Source of the DNA: Nocardioides yefusunii
GTDB lineage: Bacteria > Actinomycetota > Actinomycetes > Propionibacteriales > Nocardioidaceae
Direction: 5' to 3'
Assembly (NCBI RefSeq): GCF_004014875.1
Contig: NZ_CP034929.1
Span: 620,001 to 684,000, forward strand
DNA: 64,000 nt
In this document: one piece after another, positions 1-8,990 of the stretch
Position numbering within the stretch: position 1 is the stretch's first letter
Layout: each line of letters starts with the position of its first letter
Notes under the pieces: generated by a model
What the model was told of the DNA's origin: nothing
What the model saw: the letters and a program-made list of their open reading frames with translations, nothing else
The model's database searches: none
Translations under genes and position numbers: made by a program

Positions 1-116
1 TGATCGTGTGGCGCAGCCACGGCCGCGCCGGCGCCACCCTGCGCAGCAGTTGGTGGGTGCGTGAGCGCGGCGAGTGGTTCCAGCGCTTCCACCACGCGTC
101 GGCCGAACGCGCCTGA
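1..116 (+). CDS. C-terminal fragment of an unknown protein, cut by the window edge
   Basis: An open frame runs from the left edge (first full codon at base 3) to a TGA at 114-116, giving about 37 residues ending in FHHASAERA. It is rich in Arg and Trp (SSWWVRERGEWFQRF). The strong GC bias at third positions matches the neighbouring genes, so it is probably the real end of a gene starting outside the window. The fragment is too short to assign a family. Confidence 0.45.
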   Translation, partial: IVWRSHGRAGATLRSSWWVRERGEWFQRFHHASAERA

Positions 117-174
117 CCCCACGACGCAGTAGGGTCAGGCGCGGGACGGGACCTGCACACCCTGGGGAGGGACC

Positions 175-585
175 ATGCGGACCAGAGCGATGGCGGCACT
201 GCTGAGCATCTCCGGCGGAGTCGCCTGGATCGTGCGGTGGCTCCTGCAGGACGCAGGCGCGGCACAGTCCCAGGACGAACTGCGCTCGATCGGTCTGGCG
301 CTGATCCTTGCCTCCTGGGTCTGTGTCGGCCTGGGCATGGTCAAGGCCACCGCCTGGTGGCTCGGCCTGGTGGTCGGCGCCGCGGCTCCGCTGCTGGTGT
401 GGACGGTCTACGAGACGGTGCACACGTGGGGTTCGTCGGGCTCGACACATCTCGTCCTCGGGGTGTTCGCGGTCGTCACCGGCTTCGTGCTCGCCACCGG
501 GGCACGGCGCGACCGATCGACGGCCGCGCAGGCGCCGGTGGGCCGGGTCCCCGAACCGCAGCGCGGTCGGCACAGCCGGGTCTGA
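175..585 (+). CDS. Small integral membrane protein of unknown function
   Basis: A 136-residue protein with about four hydrophobic segments: residues 5-22, 37-55, 60-78 and 90-110. The C-terminal 25 residues are polar and basic, as expected of a cytoplasmic tail. The ATG at 175 is preceded by a good ribosome-binding site (GGGGAGGG, about 3 nt spacing), and a TAGGGT hexamer at 132-137 could be its -10. I do not recognise the family and see no catalytic motif. It lies 100 bp upstream of mshA on the same strand, but nothing ties it to mycothiol synthesis. Confidence 0.7.
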   Translation: MRTRAMAALLSISGGVAWIVRWLLQDAGAAQSQDELRSIGLALILASWVCVGLGMVKATAWWLGLVVGAAAPLLVWTVYETVHTWGSSGSTHLVLGVFAVVTGFVLATGARRDRSTAAQAPVGRVPEPQRGRHSRV

Positions 586-688
586 ACGGGCCCGCTCACC
601 CCCGGCAGTCGCGTTCGGGGACGGCTCGGGGAAGAATTGGCGGTCCGGGGGAGTTGGACCAGTCAGAAACCGGACGGAAGGACGTGGT

Positions 689-1966
689 GTGAAGCGCGTC
701 GCGATGATCAGCCTGCACACCTCGCCGCTCGACCAGCCCGGCACGGGGGACGCCGGCGGCATGAACGTCTACGTCCTCGAACTCTCCAAGCGGATGGCCG
801 AACGCGGCATCGCCGTCGACATCTTCACCCGCGCCACCGACTCCTCCCTGCGCCCCGAGGTCGAGGCGGCCCCGGGGGTGCTCGTGCGTCACGTCGACGC
901 CGGCCCCTACGAAGGACTCACCAAGTCCGAGCTCCCGGCCCAGCTCTGCACGTTCGCCCGTGAGGTCCTGCGCACCGAGGTGCTGCACGAGCCCGGGTGG
1001 TACGACGTCGTGCATTCCCACTACTGGCTGTCGGGGCAGGTCGGCGCCCTGGCCCGGGACCGCTGGAACGTGCCGCTGGTGCACTCCATGCACACGATGG
1101 CGAAGGTCAAGAACGCCGCACTCGCTGCCGGCGACAGCCCCGAACCGCTGGCTCGCGTGATCGGCGAGGAGCAGGTCGTGGACGCCTCCGACGTCCTCGT
1201 CGCCAACACCGACCTGGAGGCCGACCAGTTGGTCAGCCTCTACGGTGCCGACCCGGCCCGGGTCGCGGTCGTGCACCCCGGCGTCGACCTCTCCGTCTTC
1301 CGCAACCCCGACCGTGCCGCCGCGCGCGCCGAGTTCGGCATCGCTCCCGACGCCCTCGTCGTGCTGTTCGCCGGCCGGATCCAGCCGCTCAAGGCGCCCG
1401 ACGTGCTGCTCAAGGCAGTCGCGGTGATGCTCGACGAGGACCCGTCGCTGCGCAGCAACCTGGTCGTCCCGATCGTCGGTGGCCCGTCAGGGTCGGGCCT
1501 GGAGCACCCCGAGGCGCTGGCCGACCTCTCGCACACCCTCGGTCTCGACGACGTCGTGCGGTTCGTCCCGCCGGTGGGCCAGAGCCAGCTCGCGAAGTGG
1601 TTCGCTGCTGCGACCCTGGTCGCGGTGCCGTCGCACAACGAGTCGTTCGGTCTGGTCGCCGCCGAGGCGCAGGCCGCCGGCACTCCGGTGGTCGCGGCCG
1701 CCGTGGGCGGTCTCACCACGGTCGTCGCCGACGAGGTCTCCGGCCTCCTGGTCGGTGGCCACGACCCCCGCGACTGGGCCCACGCGTTGCGCCGCGTCCT
1801 CGTGGATCCCGCGCTCCGGATGCGTCTCGCCGCGGGCGCGACCGAGCGCGCCGAACGTTTTGCCTGGGAACGAGCCGCGGAGGAGACCCTCGCGGCGTAC
1901 ACGTTGGCGGAGCGGACGCTCGCGTCCGCGCAGGCCGCACCGATCGCAGCAGGGGGACGACGATGA
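689..1966 (+). CDS. mshA: D-inositol-3-phosphate glycosyltransferase MshA (mycothiol biosynthesis)
   Basis: MshA transfers GlcNAc from UDP-GlcNAc to 1-L-myo-inositol-1-phosphate, the first committed step of mycothiol synthesis in the cytoplasm. The 425-residue product begins almost at once with the family signature [20 protein letters not shown]. The GT4 EX7E region ([18 protein letters not shown]) lies near residues 315-335, and [11 protein letters not shown] and [11 protein letters not shown] are also typical. The frame is open further upstream, but GTG at 689 is chosen because GGAAGGA sits just before it and the MshA signature follows directly. Its last bases overlap the next gene (ATGA), so the two are translationally coupled. 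The mshA / YbjN-like order matches mycobacteria (Rv0486-Rv0487), which supports the assignment. Confidence 0.95.
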   Translation: MKRVAMISLHTSPLDQPGTGDAGGMNVYVLELSKRMAERGIAVDIFTRATDSSLRPEVEAAPGVLVRHVDAGPYEGLTKSELPAQLCTFAREVLRTEVLHEPGWYDVVHSHYWLSGQVGALARDRWNVPLVHSMHTMAKVKNAALAAGDSPEPLARVIGEEQVVDASDVLVANTDLEADQLVSLYGADPARVAVVHPGVDLSVFRNPDRAAARAEFGIAPDALVVLFAGRIQPLKAPDVLLKAVAVMLDEDPSLRSNLVVPIVGGPSGSGLEHPEALADLSHTLGLDDVVRFVPPVGQSQLAKWFAAATLVAVPSHNESFGLVAAEAQAAGTPVVAAAVGGLTTVVADEVSGLLVGGHDPRDWAHALRRVLVDPALRMRLAAGATERAERFAWERAAEETLAAYTLAERTLASAQAAPIAAGGRR

Positions 1967-2517
1967 CCGACCAGACTCCGGGTTTCAGCGAGGGCGCTCC
2001 GCAGCTCTCCTACGACCTCGACGTGGCTCGCACCGTGATCGAGTGGCTGGAGACCAACGAGCTCCCGGCCGAGGAGACCGCCCCGGGCGTCTTCTCGTTC
2101 TCGCTGCCCGGGACCAACAAGCTCCAGACGCCGGTGCGCATCGACGTCGGTCCGCACGCCCTGGGTGTGCACGCCTTCGTGTGCCGCAACCCTGACGAGA
2201 ACCACCAGGTCGTCTACCGCTGGCTGCTGGAGAAGAACCTCCGCATGTACGCGGTCGCGTTCGCCGTGGACGCCGACGGTGACATCTACCTCGACGCCCG
2301 GCTCCCGCTGCACACCGTCACCCTCGACGAACTCGACCGCCTGATGGGGTCGGTGCTGACCTACGCCGACGAGTCGTTCAACCCGCTGCTGGAGATGGGT
2401 TTCGCGACCTCGATCCGCAAGGAGTGGGAGTGGCGCAAGCAGACCGGCCAACCCACGCACAACCTCGAGGCGTTCCGCGGCTGGCTCGAGTCCGGCGAGG
2501 AGCCCGCTCCGTCCTGA
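1963..2517 (+). CDS. YbjN-domain protein downstream of mshA
   Basis: A 184-residue soluble protein of the YbjN / type III secretion chaperone-like fold. The N-terminal half predicts a helix ([15 protein letters not shown]) followed by beta strands, and the C-terminal part is helical ([20 protein letters not shown]). The ATG overlaps the mshA stop (ATGA), implying co-translation. The family has no established catalytic role. Its constant position next to mshA in actinobacteria suggests a link to mycothiol or redox physiology, but that is inference. It converges on regX3 with a 24-bp gap in which I see no clear terminator. Confidence 0.85.
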   Translation: MTDQTPGFSEGAPQLSYDLDVARTVIEWLETNELPAEETAPGVFSFSLPGTNKLQTPVRIDVGPHALGVHAFVCRNPDENHQVVYRWLLEKNLRMYAVAFAVDADGDIYLDARLPLHTVTLDELDRLMGSVLTYADESFNPLLEMGFATSIRKEWEWRKQTGQPTHNLEAFRGWLESGEEPAPS

Positions 2518-2541
2518 GCGCGCGGAGCGGGCCCTCCGTCC

Positions 2542-3219
2542 TCAGAGGTCGAGCTTGTATCCGAGCCCCCGCACCGTCACCAGACGCTGCGGGAGGCTCG
2601 GGTCGGGCTCGATCTTGGCGCGCAGACGCTTGACGTGGACGTCGAGGGTCTTGGTGTCCCCGACGTAGTCGGAGCCCCACACCCGGTCGATCAACTGCCC
2701 GCGCGTGAGCACCCGGCCGGGGTTGCGCAGCAACATCTCCAACAGTTCGAACTCCTTGAGCGGCAGCTTCACTTCGACGCCGTCGAGGGTGACGACGTGC
2801 CGTTCGACGTCCATCCGCACCGGGCCGGCCTCGAGGACGTCGAGAGCCACCTCGCTCTCGCCGCCGCGACGCAGGACCGCGCGGATCCTCGCCACGAGCT
2901 CGCGCGGGGAGTAGGGCTTGGTGACGTAGTCGTCGGCGCCGAGCTCGAGGCCCACGACCTTGTCGACCTCGTCGTCCTTGGCCGAGACCATGATGACCGG
3001 GACCGAGGAGGTCTGTCGGATCTGTCGGCACACCTCGGTGCCCGGCAGACCGGGGAGCATCAGGTCGAGCAGGACGATGTCGGCGCCGTTCCGGTCGAAC
3101 TCGACGAGGGCGTCCGGCCCGGTCGCTGCCACGGCCACCTCGTACCCCTCCTTGCGGAGCATGTACGAGAGAGCGTCGGAGTAGCTCTCTTCGTCCTCGA
3201 CGACGAGCACGCGGGTCAT
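2542..3219 (-). CDS. regX3: Response regulator RegX3 (OmpR/PhoB family, phosphate control)
   Basis: A 225-residue winged-helix response regulator. The receiver domain occupies about residues 1-120, with the acidic pocket EDEE, phospho-acceptor Asp52 (LLDLMLPG), Thr/Ser near 80 and Lys102 in VSAKDDE. The DNA-binding domain (about 128-225) carries LPLKEFELLEMLLRNPGRV and ends GYKLDL. The ATG overlaps the end of senX3 by 4 bp, so the pair forms a coupled operon. The order with mshA and gpm nearby matches mycobacterial senX3-regX3, which answers phosphate starvation. A PHO-box-like repeat upstream of the operon at 4498-4515 fits autoregulation. Confidence 0.93.
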   Translation of the reverse strand: MTRVLVVEDEESYSDALSYMLRKEGYEVAVAATGPDALVEFDRNGADIVLLDLMLPGLPGTEVCRQIRQTSSVPVIMVSAKDDEVDKVVGLELGADDYVTKPYSPRELVARIRAVLRRGGESEVALDVLEAGPVRMDVERHVVTLDGVEVKLPLKEFELLEMLLRNPGRVLTRGQLIDRVWGSDYVGDTKTLDVHVKRLRAKIEPDPSLPQRLVTVRGLGYKLDL

Positions 3220-4436
3220 GGGGTGCCTTCCTGCTGGGCCGGGTGTGTGTCGGCCGGGTGGGTCTCGCTGGGGATGTCGGTGGGAATGTCGCTGGGAATG
3301 TCGCTGGGAATATCGGTGGGGGAGGTGCTGGGGAGGGTGAGGGTGAACGTCGAGCCCTGGCCCTCGACGGACCAGACCTTCACGTCACCACCGTGGGTGG
3401 CGGCGACGTGCTTCACGATCGAGAGTCCCAGACCGTTGCCGCCGGTGGACCGGTGCCGGGCCGGGTCGACGCGGTAGAAGCGTTCGAAGATCCGGTCGAT
3501 CTCGTCCGCCGGGATGCCGATGCCTTGGTCGACGACCGCGATCTCGACGGTCTGGCCCTGGCCGCGCGTCTGCACCACCACGGTGGAGTGCGGCTCGGAG
3601 TAGTGCACGGCGTTGGAGACCAGGTTGCTCACCGCGGCGCTGATCAGTTGCGGGTTGCCGCGCACGAAGAGGCCGGTGTCGCCCCGCACGACGACGGAGA
3701 TCTGCTTGGCGGTGGAAGCGAGGGCCGAGGTGTCGACCGCGATCCGCACCACCTCGTCGATCCCGACGACGTCCTGGGCTTCGGAAGGGTCGGTGTCCTG
3801 GAGCCGGGACAGTTCGATCACCTGGTGGACGAGGTCGGTGAGCCGGTCGGACTCCACCCGCAGACGGCCGGCGAAACGGCGCACCGCCTCGGGGTCGTCG
3901 CTGGCGTCCTCGATCGTCTCGGCGAGCAGCTTGATCGCCCCGACCGGAGTCTTGAGTTCGTGGCTGACGTTGGCGACGAAGTCACGGCGCACCGCCTCGA
4001 CGCGGCGTTCCCGGGTGCGGTCCTCCAACATCGCCAGCACCAGCTTGGAGCCCAGGGGAGCGACGCGGGCGTGCACGGTGAGGGGAGCGGAGAGGTCTCG
4101 TTCGAGCGTCATCTCCTGCTCCCGGATCTGGCCGTCACGCCGGACCTGTCGCACCAGTTCGGCCAGCTCGTCGATCGCGAGCGCACCACCGCGCACCAGG
4201 CCGAGCGAGTAGGCGGGGGCCGAAGCCTTGAGCACCACGTCGTCGGTGTCGACGACGACGGCGCTGCTGCGCAACGTCGCCAGCACGGTCGCGACGTCGG
4301 CCGGGACGGACGGTTCGGTCGGTGTGGGTTCAGCGGTGCGCTGGATGCGCTCGGAGTGGATGTAGGTCCAGACCCCGACCGCGCCGACGAAGACGCCCAC
4401 CAGGGCGGTGAGGGAGGCCTGCGTCGTCGGATCCAC
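3216..4436 (-). CDS. senX3: Sensor histidine kinase SenX3
   Basis: A 406-residue membrane sensor kinase. One N-terminal transmembrane segment (residues 10-27) is followed by a PAS-like region (45-135), a HisKA helix with phospho-acceptor His159 (FVANVSHELKTPVGA) and an HATPase domain with N box NLVSNAVHYS and G boxes DQGIGIP and GGNGLGLSIV. It partners RegX3 in phosphate sensing, probably with PhoU, which is transcribed divergently. GTG 4436 is chosen because TACGAT (4443-4448) lies 6 nt upstream, suggesting a leaderless message. An odd proline/aspartate tail repeats DIPS/DIPT four times near residues 380-400 and is encoded by a 12-bp tandem DNA repeat. Confidence 0.92.
   Translation of the reverse strand: MDPTTQASLTALVGVFVGAVGVWTYIHSERIQRTAEPTPTEPSVPADVATVLATLRSSAVVVDTDDVVLKASAPAYSLGLVRGGALAIDELAELVRQVRRDGQIREQEMTLERDLSAPLTVHARVAPLGSKLVLAMLEDRTRERRVEAVRRDFVANVSHELKTPVGAIKLLAETIEDASDDPEAVRRFAGRLRVESDRLTDLVHQVIELSRLQDTDPSEAQDVVGIDEVVRIAVDTSALASTAKQISVVVRGDTGLFVRGNPQLISAAVSNLVSNAVHYSEPHSTVVVQTRGQGQTVEIAVVDQGIGIPADEIDRIFERFYRVDPARHRSTGGNGLGLSIVKHVAATHGGDVKVWSVEGQGSTFTLTLPSTSPTDIPSDIPSDIPTDIPSETHPADTHPAQQEGTP
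3268..3320 (-). repeat. 12-bp tandem repeat encoding the SenX3 C-terminal tail
   Basis: About four imperfect copies of a 12-bp unit (GGGAATGTCGCT and variants) lie in the senX3 frame and encode TDIPSDIPSDIPTDIPS. Because the unit is a multiple of three, copy-number change would alter tail length without breaking the frame. Confidence 0.8.
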
Positions 4437-4497
4437 ACCCGGATCGTACGACTTGCCGGAGGCTGTTCCGGCCGCTCGAGACGGGCGTCGGCCCAGT

Positions 4498-4515
4498 GTT
4501 CATCCGGCGTTCACC
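4498..4515 (+). promoter_or_regulatory. PHO box between divergent senX3-regX3 and phoU
   Basis: Two direct repeats, GTTCATC and GTTCACC, are separated by CGGC, so the units are offset by exactly 11 bp. That is the actinobacterial PHO-box pattern bound by PhoP/RegX3-type regulators. The site sits about 62 bp before the senX3 start and 43 bp before the phoU start, and so can serve both directions. Confidence 0.8.
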
Positions 4516-4557
4516 TGAGGTAGGGGCGCGGTCATCCTGGTTCCCTACGGTGCAGGC

Positions 4558-5208
4558 ATGCGCGATGCCTTCACCGACCAACTCGACGCCGTCCATGCTG
4601 ACCTCGCCCGTATCTGCGAGGCCGTGCGAACTGCGGTGGAACGAGCCACCCACGCCCTCTTCACCGGCAATGCCGCCGTCGCGGAGCAGGTGATCTCCGA
4701 CGACGCCGAGATCGACCGGGCTCGCGAGCAGCTCGAGGAGCACGCCTTCGAGCTGTTGTCGCGCCAGGCGCCTGTGGCTGGTGACCTCCGCACGGTGGTC
4801 GCGTCGCTGCGGATGGTCGGCGAGCTGGAGCGGATGGGCGACCTCTCGGTCCACGTCGCCAAGATCGCCCGGATGCGGGTCCCGCAGGTGGCGGTGCCGG
4901 ACGACCTGGTGCCGATGATCGGTCGGATGGCCCAGCTGGCCGAGGAGATGGTGCAGCAGGCCGGAGAGATCATCCGCGACCGCGACGCCGCTCGGGCCGC
5001 AGACCTCGTTCCGGACGAGGAGGAGTTGGACCGGCTGCGCAGCGAACTGTTCCGCACCCTGCTGGCCGAGGACTGGCAGCACGGGGTGGAGACGGCCGTC
5101 GACATTGCCCTGCTGTGTCGTTACTACGAGCGGATCGGCGACCACGCGCTCTCGTTGGCGACCCGGATCGTGTTCGTGGTGACCGGCCAACCCTCTCGCG
5201 AGGACTGA
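4558..5208 (+). CDS. phoU: Phosphate transport system regulator PhoU
   Basis: A 216-residue PhoU protein of two three-helix bundles. PhoU negatively modulates the PstSCAB transporter and the phosphate sensor kinase in the cytoplasm. Family residues include ELERMGDLSVHVAKIA (about 100-115) and the second copy YYERIGDHALSLATR near the C-terminus, both carrying the E..R.GD metal-binding pattern. ATG 4558 is preceded at 6 nt by TACGGT, so the message may be leaderless. The gene is divergent from senX3-regX3 with a PHO box between them. No pst genes lie in the window. Confidence 0.93.
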   Translation: MRDAFTDQLDAVHADLARICEAVRTAVERATHALFTGNAAVAEQVISDDAEIDRAREQLEEHAFELLSRQAPVAGDLRTVVASLRMVGELERMGDLSVHVAKIARMRVPQVAVPDDLVPMIGRMAQLAEEMVQQAGEIIRDRDAARAADLVPDEEELDRLRSELFRTLLAEDWQHGVETAVDIALLCRYYERIGDHALSLATRIVFVVTGQPSRED

Positions 5209-5237
5209 CTGGTGCCCCAGGAGGGCCCACCGAACGC

Positions 5238-5273
5238 CGAGAGGGCCGGACGCATCAGCGTCCGGCCCTCTCG
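5238..5273. terminator. Bidirectional hairpin terminator between phoU and gpmA
   Basis: A perfect 16-bp inverted repeat (arms 5238-5253 and 5258-5273) closes an ATCA tetraloop between the convergent phoU and gpmA genes. It is GC-rich and has no long T tract, as is usual in actinobacteria. Confidence 0.85.
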
Positions 5274-5290
5274 GGTGTGGTCGTGCGGGG

Positions 5291-6034
5291 TCAGCGACCC
5301 TGGTTCGCCACGGCGGCGGCAGCAGCGGCTGCAGCCTCGGGGTCCAGGTACTCGCCACCGGCGACCAGCGGCTTGAGGTTCTCGTCCAGCGTGTAGACGA
5401 GCGGCATGCCGGTCGGGATGTTGAGACCCGCGATGTCCTCGTCGCTGATGCCGTCGAGGTGCTTGACGATGGCGCGCAGCGAGTTGCCGTGGGCGGCGAT
5501 GAGAACGGTCTTGCCGGCCTTCAGGTCGGGGACGATCTCGCCGTCGAAGTACGGCAGGAGACGTGCGATGACGTCCTTGAGGCACTCGGTGCGCGGCAGG
5601 TCGTCGCCGAGGTCTGCGTAGCGGGCGTCGCCCACCTGCGAGAACTCGTCGTCGTCGGCCAGCGCCGGCGGGGCGATGTCGAAGGAACGACGCCAGGTCA
5701 TGAACTGCTCCTCGCCGAACTCAGCGAGGGTCTGCTTCTTGTCCTTGCCCTGGAGCGCGCCGTAGTGACGCTCGTTCAGGCGCCAGTTGCGCTTGACCGG
5801 GATCCAGTGACGGTCGGCGGAGTCGAGAGCGAGCGCAGCGGTGTTGATCGCGCGACGCTGCAGCGAGGTGTGCACGACGTCGGGAAGGACGTCGGCGGCC
5901 TTGAGCAGCTCGCCGCCGCGGACGGCCTCGGCGCGTCCCTTGTCGGTGAGGTTGACGTCAACCCAGCCGGTGAAGAGGTTCTTGGCGTTCCACTCGCTCT
6001 CGCCGTGGCGGAGGAGGACGAGGGTGTACGTCAT
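5291..6034 (-). CDS. gpmA: 2,3-bisphosphoglycerate-dependent phosphoglycerate mutase
   Basis: Interconverts 3- and 2-phosphoglycerate in glycolysis and gluconeogenesis. The 247-residue length is typical of the cofactor-dependent family. The phospho-histidine motif [10 protein letters not shown] places catalytic His at residue 10, [11 protein letters not shown] supplies the second active-site segment, and AAHGNSLRA carries the later catalytic His. A low-complexity Ala/Glu run near the C-terminus precedes VANQGR. The ATG overlaps the stop of the upstream lipoprotein gene (ATGA), so both are probably co-translated. In mycobacteria gpm1 likewise lies beside senX3-regX3. Confidence 0.95.
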   Translation of the reverse strand: MTYTLVLLRHGESEWNAKNLFTGWVDVNLTDKGRAEAVRGGELLKAADVLPDVVHTSLQRRAINTAALALDSADRHWIPVKRNWRLNERHYGALQGKDKKQTLAEFGEEQFMTWRRSFDIAPPALADDDEFSQVGDARYADLGDDLPRTECLKDVIARLLPYFDGEIVPDLKAGKTVLIAAHGNSLRAIVKHLDGISDEDIAGLNIPTGMPLVYTLDENLKPLVAGGEYLDPEAAAAAAAAVANQGR

Positions 6035-6726
6035 CAGTGGTGGCTCTCCTGCTTCAGGTCGTTGCCGGACGGGCAGGTCTTCGGGCCGGCGTTGACGCCG
6101 GGGGTCTCGGCGAAGTAGCCGCAGTTGCGCACGACGGGGAGGTTGATGTTGACGGCCTCGCCGTTGGAGAACTGCATGGTGACGCGGACGAACTTGCCTC
6201 CGACGACCTTGAGGTCGGCGTCGTAGCCGGAGGTTGCGAGCTCCTCGGCGTGCTCCTCGCCTGCTGCGTGGTCGTGACCCTCGTGGTCGTGACCCTCCTC
6301 AGCGGCGGGGGTGGCCTCGGTGGTCTTGGAGGGCTTGGCCTTGGGGGCGAAGCTCTCGAAGGACTGGCCCGGGTCGGTGACCTGGATGGACGGGAGCTCG
6401 GAGGCTGCGTCGGCGAGATTGACGGCCTTGCGCTTGCCGACGGGGATCGCCTCGAACGGAGCAACGTCGACCTCGTCGGAGGTGACACCGGTGAGGGAGA
6501 TCTCTTCGTCCTGGGAGCCGTTGTTCAGCGTGGCGACAACCACGCCACGACCGGCGATGTCGGTCACCACGTGACCGCTCAGGACGTCGACTTCCTGCGT
6601 ACGGTCCTCGGCACCCGTGGCGACCGGGTAGTCCCGGTCAGTGGGGGTGTCGAAACCACAGGAACTCAGCACGGAGGCGAGGACGATCGCGGACGACGCG
6701 AACGCGGTCTTGCGGCGGTGAGACAT
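6034..6726 (-). CDS. LpqE-like lipoprotein with a histidine-rich insert
   Basis: A roughly 230-residue secreted lipoprotein. The signal peptide ends in a lipobox (VLSSC, Cys near residue 22), so the mature protein should be lipid-anchored outside the membrane. The body is mostly beta. A spacer near residues 145-165 reads [17 protein letters not shown] and could bind metal; that is inference. ATG 6726 is preferred over 6732 because the GGGGG ribosome-binding site is 7 nt from it and only 1 nt from the other. Position next to carD matches mycobacterial lpqE (Rv3584). The stop overlaps gpmA. Confidence 0.72.
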   Translation of the reverse strand: MSHRRKTAFASSAIVLASVLSSCGFDTPTDRDYPVATGAEDRTQEVDVLSGHVVTDIAGRGVVVATLNNGSQDEEISLTGVTSDEVDVAPFEAIPVGKRKAVNLADAASELPSIQVTDPGQSFESFAPKAKPSKTTEATPAAEEGHDHEGHDHAAGEEHAEELATSGYDADLKVVGGKFVRVTMQFSNGEAVNINLPVVRNCGYFAETPGVNAGPKTCPSGNDLKQESHH

Positions 6727-6962
6727 CTGCATGCCCCCTAGGGTAGCCGGACCCGGCTCCCGGCGTCTTCCCGGGCCACGCTTCGGTGTGCAGGCTCTGC
6801 AGAGCAGTGCGGCACCGGCTCGCGGAGCACTGACGCACGTCGACCCGCGGTATGTCAAGGGTTCAGGCCCTCGATAAACGACGATTGACCTGCGAAAATA
6901 CTCCGAGGGGTACCCACTCTGAGTGTTCCGGGTGCCCCACGCGGATGAGGGGACAAGAGCAC

Positions 6963-7448
6963 ATGGCTTACGCAGTAGGGGAGACGGTCGTCTACCCCCA
7001 GCACGGAGCAGCAGTCATCGAGGACATCGAGACGCGGACGGTCAAGGGGGTGGCGCGGCAGTACCTCGTGATGAGGATCGTCGCCCAGCAGGACCTGCTC
7101 GTCAGGCTCCCGTCCGACAACTGCGACCTGGTCGGAGTGCGTGACGCCGTGGAGGGCGAAGACCTCGAGCGGGTGTTCAGCACCTTGCGCTCCGCCGAGA
7201 TCGACGAGCCGGCCAACTGGTCGCGTCGGTTCAAGGCCAACCAGGAGAAGCTCAAGAGCGGCGACGTGATCCGGGTCGCCGAGGTCGTGCGCGACCTGTG
7301 GCGCCGCGACCGCGACCGCGGTCTCTCCGCGGGCGAGAAGCGGATGCTGGCCAAGGCCCGGCAGGTGCTGGTCTCCGAGCTCGCGCTCGCCGAGCACACC
7401 AACGAGGACAAGGCCGAAGCACTGTTGGACGAGGTCCTCGCCTCCTGA
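6963..7448 (+). CDS. carD: RNA polymerase-binding transcription factor CarD
   Basis: CarD binds the RNA polymerase beta subunit and stabilises open complexes, notably at rRNA promoters. The 161-residue length matches mycobacterial CarD. The N-terminal Tudor-like RNAP-interaction domain (about 1-60) begins [17 protein letters not shown]. The C-terminal helical DNA-binding domain contains [15 protein letters not shown], with the Trp that wedges into the promoter upstream fork. ATG 6963 follows GAGGGG at a loose 12-nt spacing. A TTGACC at 6885-6890 may be the -35, but its -10 is not convincing. The lpqE / carD / ispD / ispF / cysS order is the mycobacterial one. Confidence 0.95.
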   Translation: MAYAVGETVVYPQHGAAVIEDIETRTVKGVARQYLVMRIVAQQDLLVRLPSDNCDLVGVRDAVEGEDLERVFSTLRSAEIDEPANWSRRFKANQEKLKSGDVIRVAEVVRDLWRRDRDRGLSAGEKRMLAKARQVLVSELALAEHTNEDKAEALLDEVLAS

Positions 7449-7470
7449 ACACACGTGTGACGCCGACGTC

Positions 7471-7494
7471 GGCCCCCGGGAAGACCCGGGGGCC
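7471..7494 (+). terminator. Hairpin terminator after carD
   Basis: A perfect 10-bp inverted repeat GGCCCCCGGG / CCCGGGGGCC closes an AAGA tetraloop 22 bp after the carD stop. Confidence 0.8.
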
Positions 7495-7534
7495 TCGTGC
7501 GTCCACGACACCAACGGCTAGCGTGGGAGACGTC

Positions 7535-8215
7535 ATGAGCGAGCACATCACCGACGACCCGTACGCCGACCTCCCCGACGTGGACGAGGACGGCAATCCT
7601 GTGGAGCCCGAGGAGGAGACCCTCTCGGTCTTCCTTGACCCGGACGCCCCCGACCCCGTCGGGATCCTGCTCGACGTCGACCGCGGCACCCTTCCCTACG
7701 CCCTGATCCACGGTGAGGCCCTCGTGACCGCCGCCGCCTGGGGCATGGGTGAAGCAGGCGTGCTGCCGGGCGACTCCGGCGTCCCGTGGGACGAGATCCG
7801 CGAGCACGTCGTCGAGACCGGCGCCACGCTGGTCCTCCACGACCCGCTCTGCCCGATGACGCCGGCCGCGTTCATCGCCGACTGCGTCGACCGAGCTCAC
7901 CGCCAGCGCGTCGTCGTGGTGGGCGTGCGTCCGGTCACCGACACCGTGAAGACCGTCACCGACGGCGTCCTCGGCGAGACCGTCGACCGTGAGGACCTGC
8001 GTCAGGTGGTCTCCCCGATCGCGCTGCCGTCCTCGGTCGTGGCCGCCATGCCGAACCTGCCCAGCACCCACTTCGACGTGCTGGTGCCGCTGCTGCGTGA
8101 GCACTTCCCGATCGCGCTCGTCGAGGCTCCCGCCGAGGCGCGCCGCATCGTCACCGCGGACGACGTCCGGGTGCTCGAGGAACTGACCCGTCGCGAGACC
8201 GGCCCGCTGGGCTGA
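7535..8215 (+). CDS. IspD-like protein lacking the nucleotide-binding N-terminus (probable pseudoenzyme)
   Basis: A 226-residue protein whose central and C-terminal parts resemble IspD. VLHDPLCPMTP sits where IspD has VHDGARPL, GVRPVTDTVKTVTDG resembles the DT-x-K segment, and EAPAEARRIVTADDVRVLEE parallels the C-terminal NLK-T-PEDV-LAE strand-helix. The first 40 residues are acidic and disordered-looking. The glycine-rich CTP-binding motif (LAAGxGxRxG) and the Lys that follows it are absent, so cytidylyltransferase activity is unlikely. It directly precedes, convergently, the complete ispD. GGGAGA provides a ribosome-binding site 5 nt before ATG 7535. A regulatory or structural role is inference. 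Confidence 0.65.
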   Translation: MSEHITDDPYADLPDVDEDGNPVEPEEETLSVFLDPDAPDPVGILLDVDRGTLPYALIHGEALVTAAAWGMGEAGVLPGDSGVPWDEIREHVVETGATLVLHDPLCPMTPAAFIADCVDRAHRQRVVVVGVRPVTDTVKTVTDGVLGETVDREDLRQVVSPIALPSSVVAAMPNLPSTHFDVLVPLLREHFPIALVEAPAEARRIVTADDVRVLEELTRRETGPLG

Positions 8216-8240
8216 TCGGCTGGGCTGATCAGCTCGTGAC

Positions 8241-8990
8241 TCAGCCGAGGCGCTCCAGCAGTGCCTCGGCCAGCGCGACGTCCTCGGGGAACGTGACCTT
8301 GAGGTTGCTCGTGCCCGACGGCACGGCCGCCAGCAGGACCTCGGGGGCGTACTTCTCCAACGTGCTCGCGGTGTCGGTGCCCTCGAAACCGTCGACGGCA
8401 GCCGCACGGTAGGCGTCCAGCAGCGCGGAGGCCCGGAACGCCTGCGGGGTCTGGACGCCGGCCAACTGCTGCGGGCCCTCGCCGCCGGAGAGCGTCACGA
8501 GCGAACGGGCCGGGACCACCGGCACCGCGCCACCGACCTCGGCGGCCGTGGCGACCACCGCGGCGTAGAGCCGCGGGGAGGCCAACGGGCGGGCACCGTC
8601 GTGGACCGCGACGACCTCGACCTCACCCGAGGTGATCTCGGCGGCGACGGCCTCGATGCCCGCTGCCTCGGAGGCGTGCCGGCTCGCTCCGCCCGTGACC
8701 AGACGCACCTCGGTGCGCTCGTCCAGGTACGGAGTGATCGCGCCGGCGACCATGCCCTCCTCGCCCGGACGAGCGACCACGACGAGGTGGCGCAGGCCGG
8801 GCGTCGCCAGTGCGTTGCGCACCGAGTGCACCAGCACCGGGCGGCCTGCGAGCGGGAGCAGGACCTTGTTGACCGGGAGACCGGCGACGGTCGCGCCGAC
8901 CCGGCTGCCCGCACCGGCAGCGAGGACGACCACCGCGCAGGGGGTCGGTCGGGCGTCGGTCGCGGGGGAGGCGTCGAGGGGGTTCGTCAC
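8241..8990 (-). CDS. ispD: 2-C-methyl-D-erythritol 4-phosphate cytidylyltransferase IspD
   Basis: Couples MEP to CTP in the non-mevalonate isoprenoid pathway. The 249-residue product has the CTP-binding motif VVVLAAGAGSRVG near residue 25, the Lys of NKVLLPLAGRPV, the MEP-site VHDGARPL, GVQTPQAF and the C-terminal SNLKVTFPEDVALAEALL. GTG 8990 is chosen because TACCCT (8998-9003) lies 7 nt upstream, the leaderless arrangement; no Shine-Dalgarno is visible. IspF lies 1.3 kb further on, the same strand, separated by nirD and a regulator read on the other strand. In mycobacteria ispD and ispF are adjacent. Confidence 0.93.
   Translation of the reverse strand: MTNPLDASPATDARPTPCAVVVLAAGAGSRVGATVAGLPVNKVLLPLAGRPVLVHSVRNALATPGLRHLVVVARPGEEGMVAGAITPYLDERTEVRLVTGGASRHASEAAGIEAVAAEITSGEVEVVAVHDGARPLASPRLYAAVVATAAEVGGAVPVVPARSLVTLSGGEGPQQLAGVQTPQAFRASALLDAYRAAAVDGFEGTDTASTLEKYAPEVLLAAVPSGTSNLKVTFPEDVALAEALLERLG

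Noticed and set aside
3268..3320. CRISPR-like short repeats
   Set aside because: The 12-bp units are contiguous, without spacers, and in frame inside senX3. The 25.2-kb and 46.7-kb repeats are likewise coding tandem repeats.
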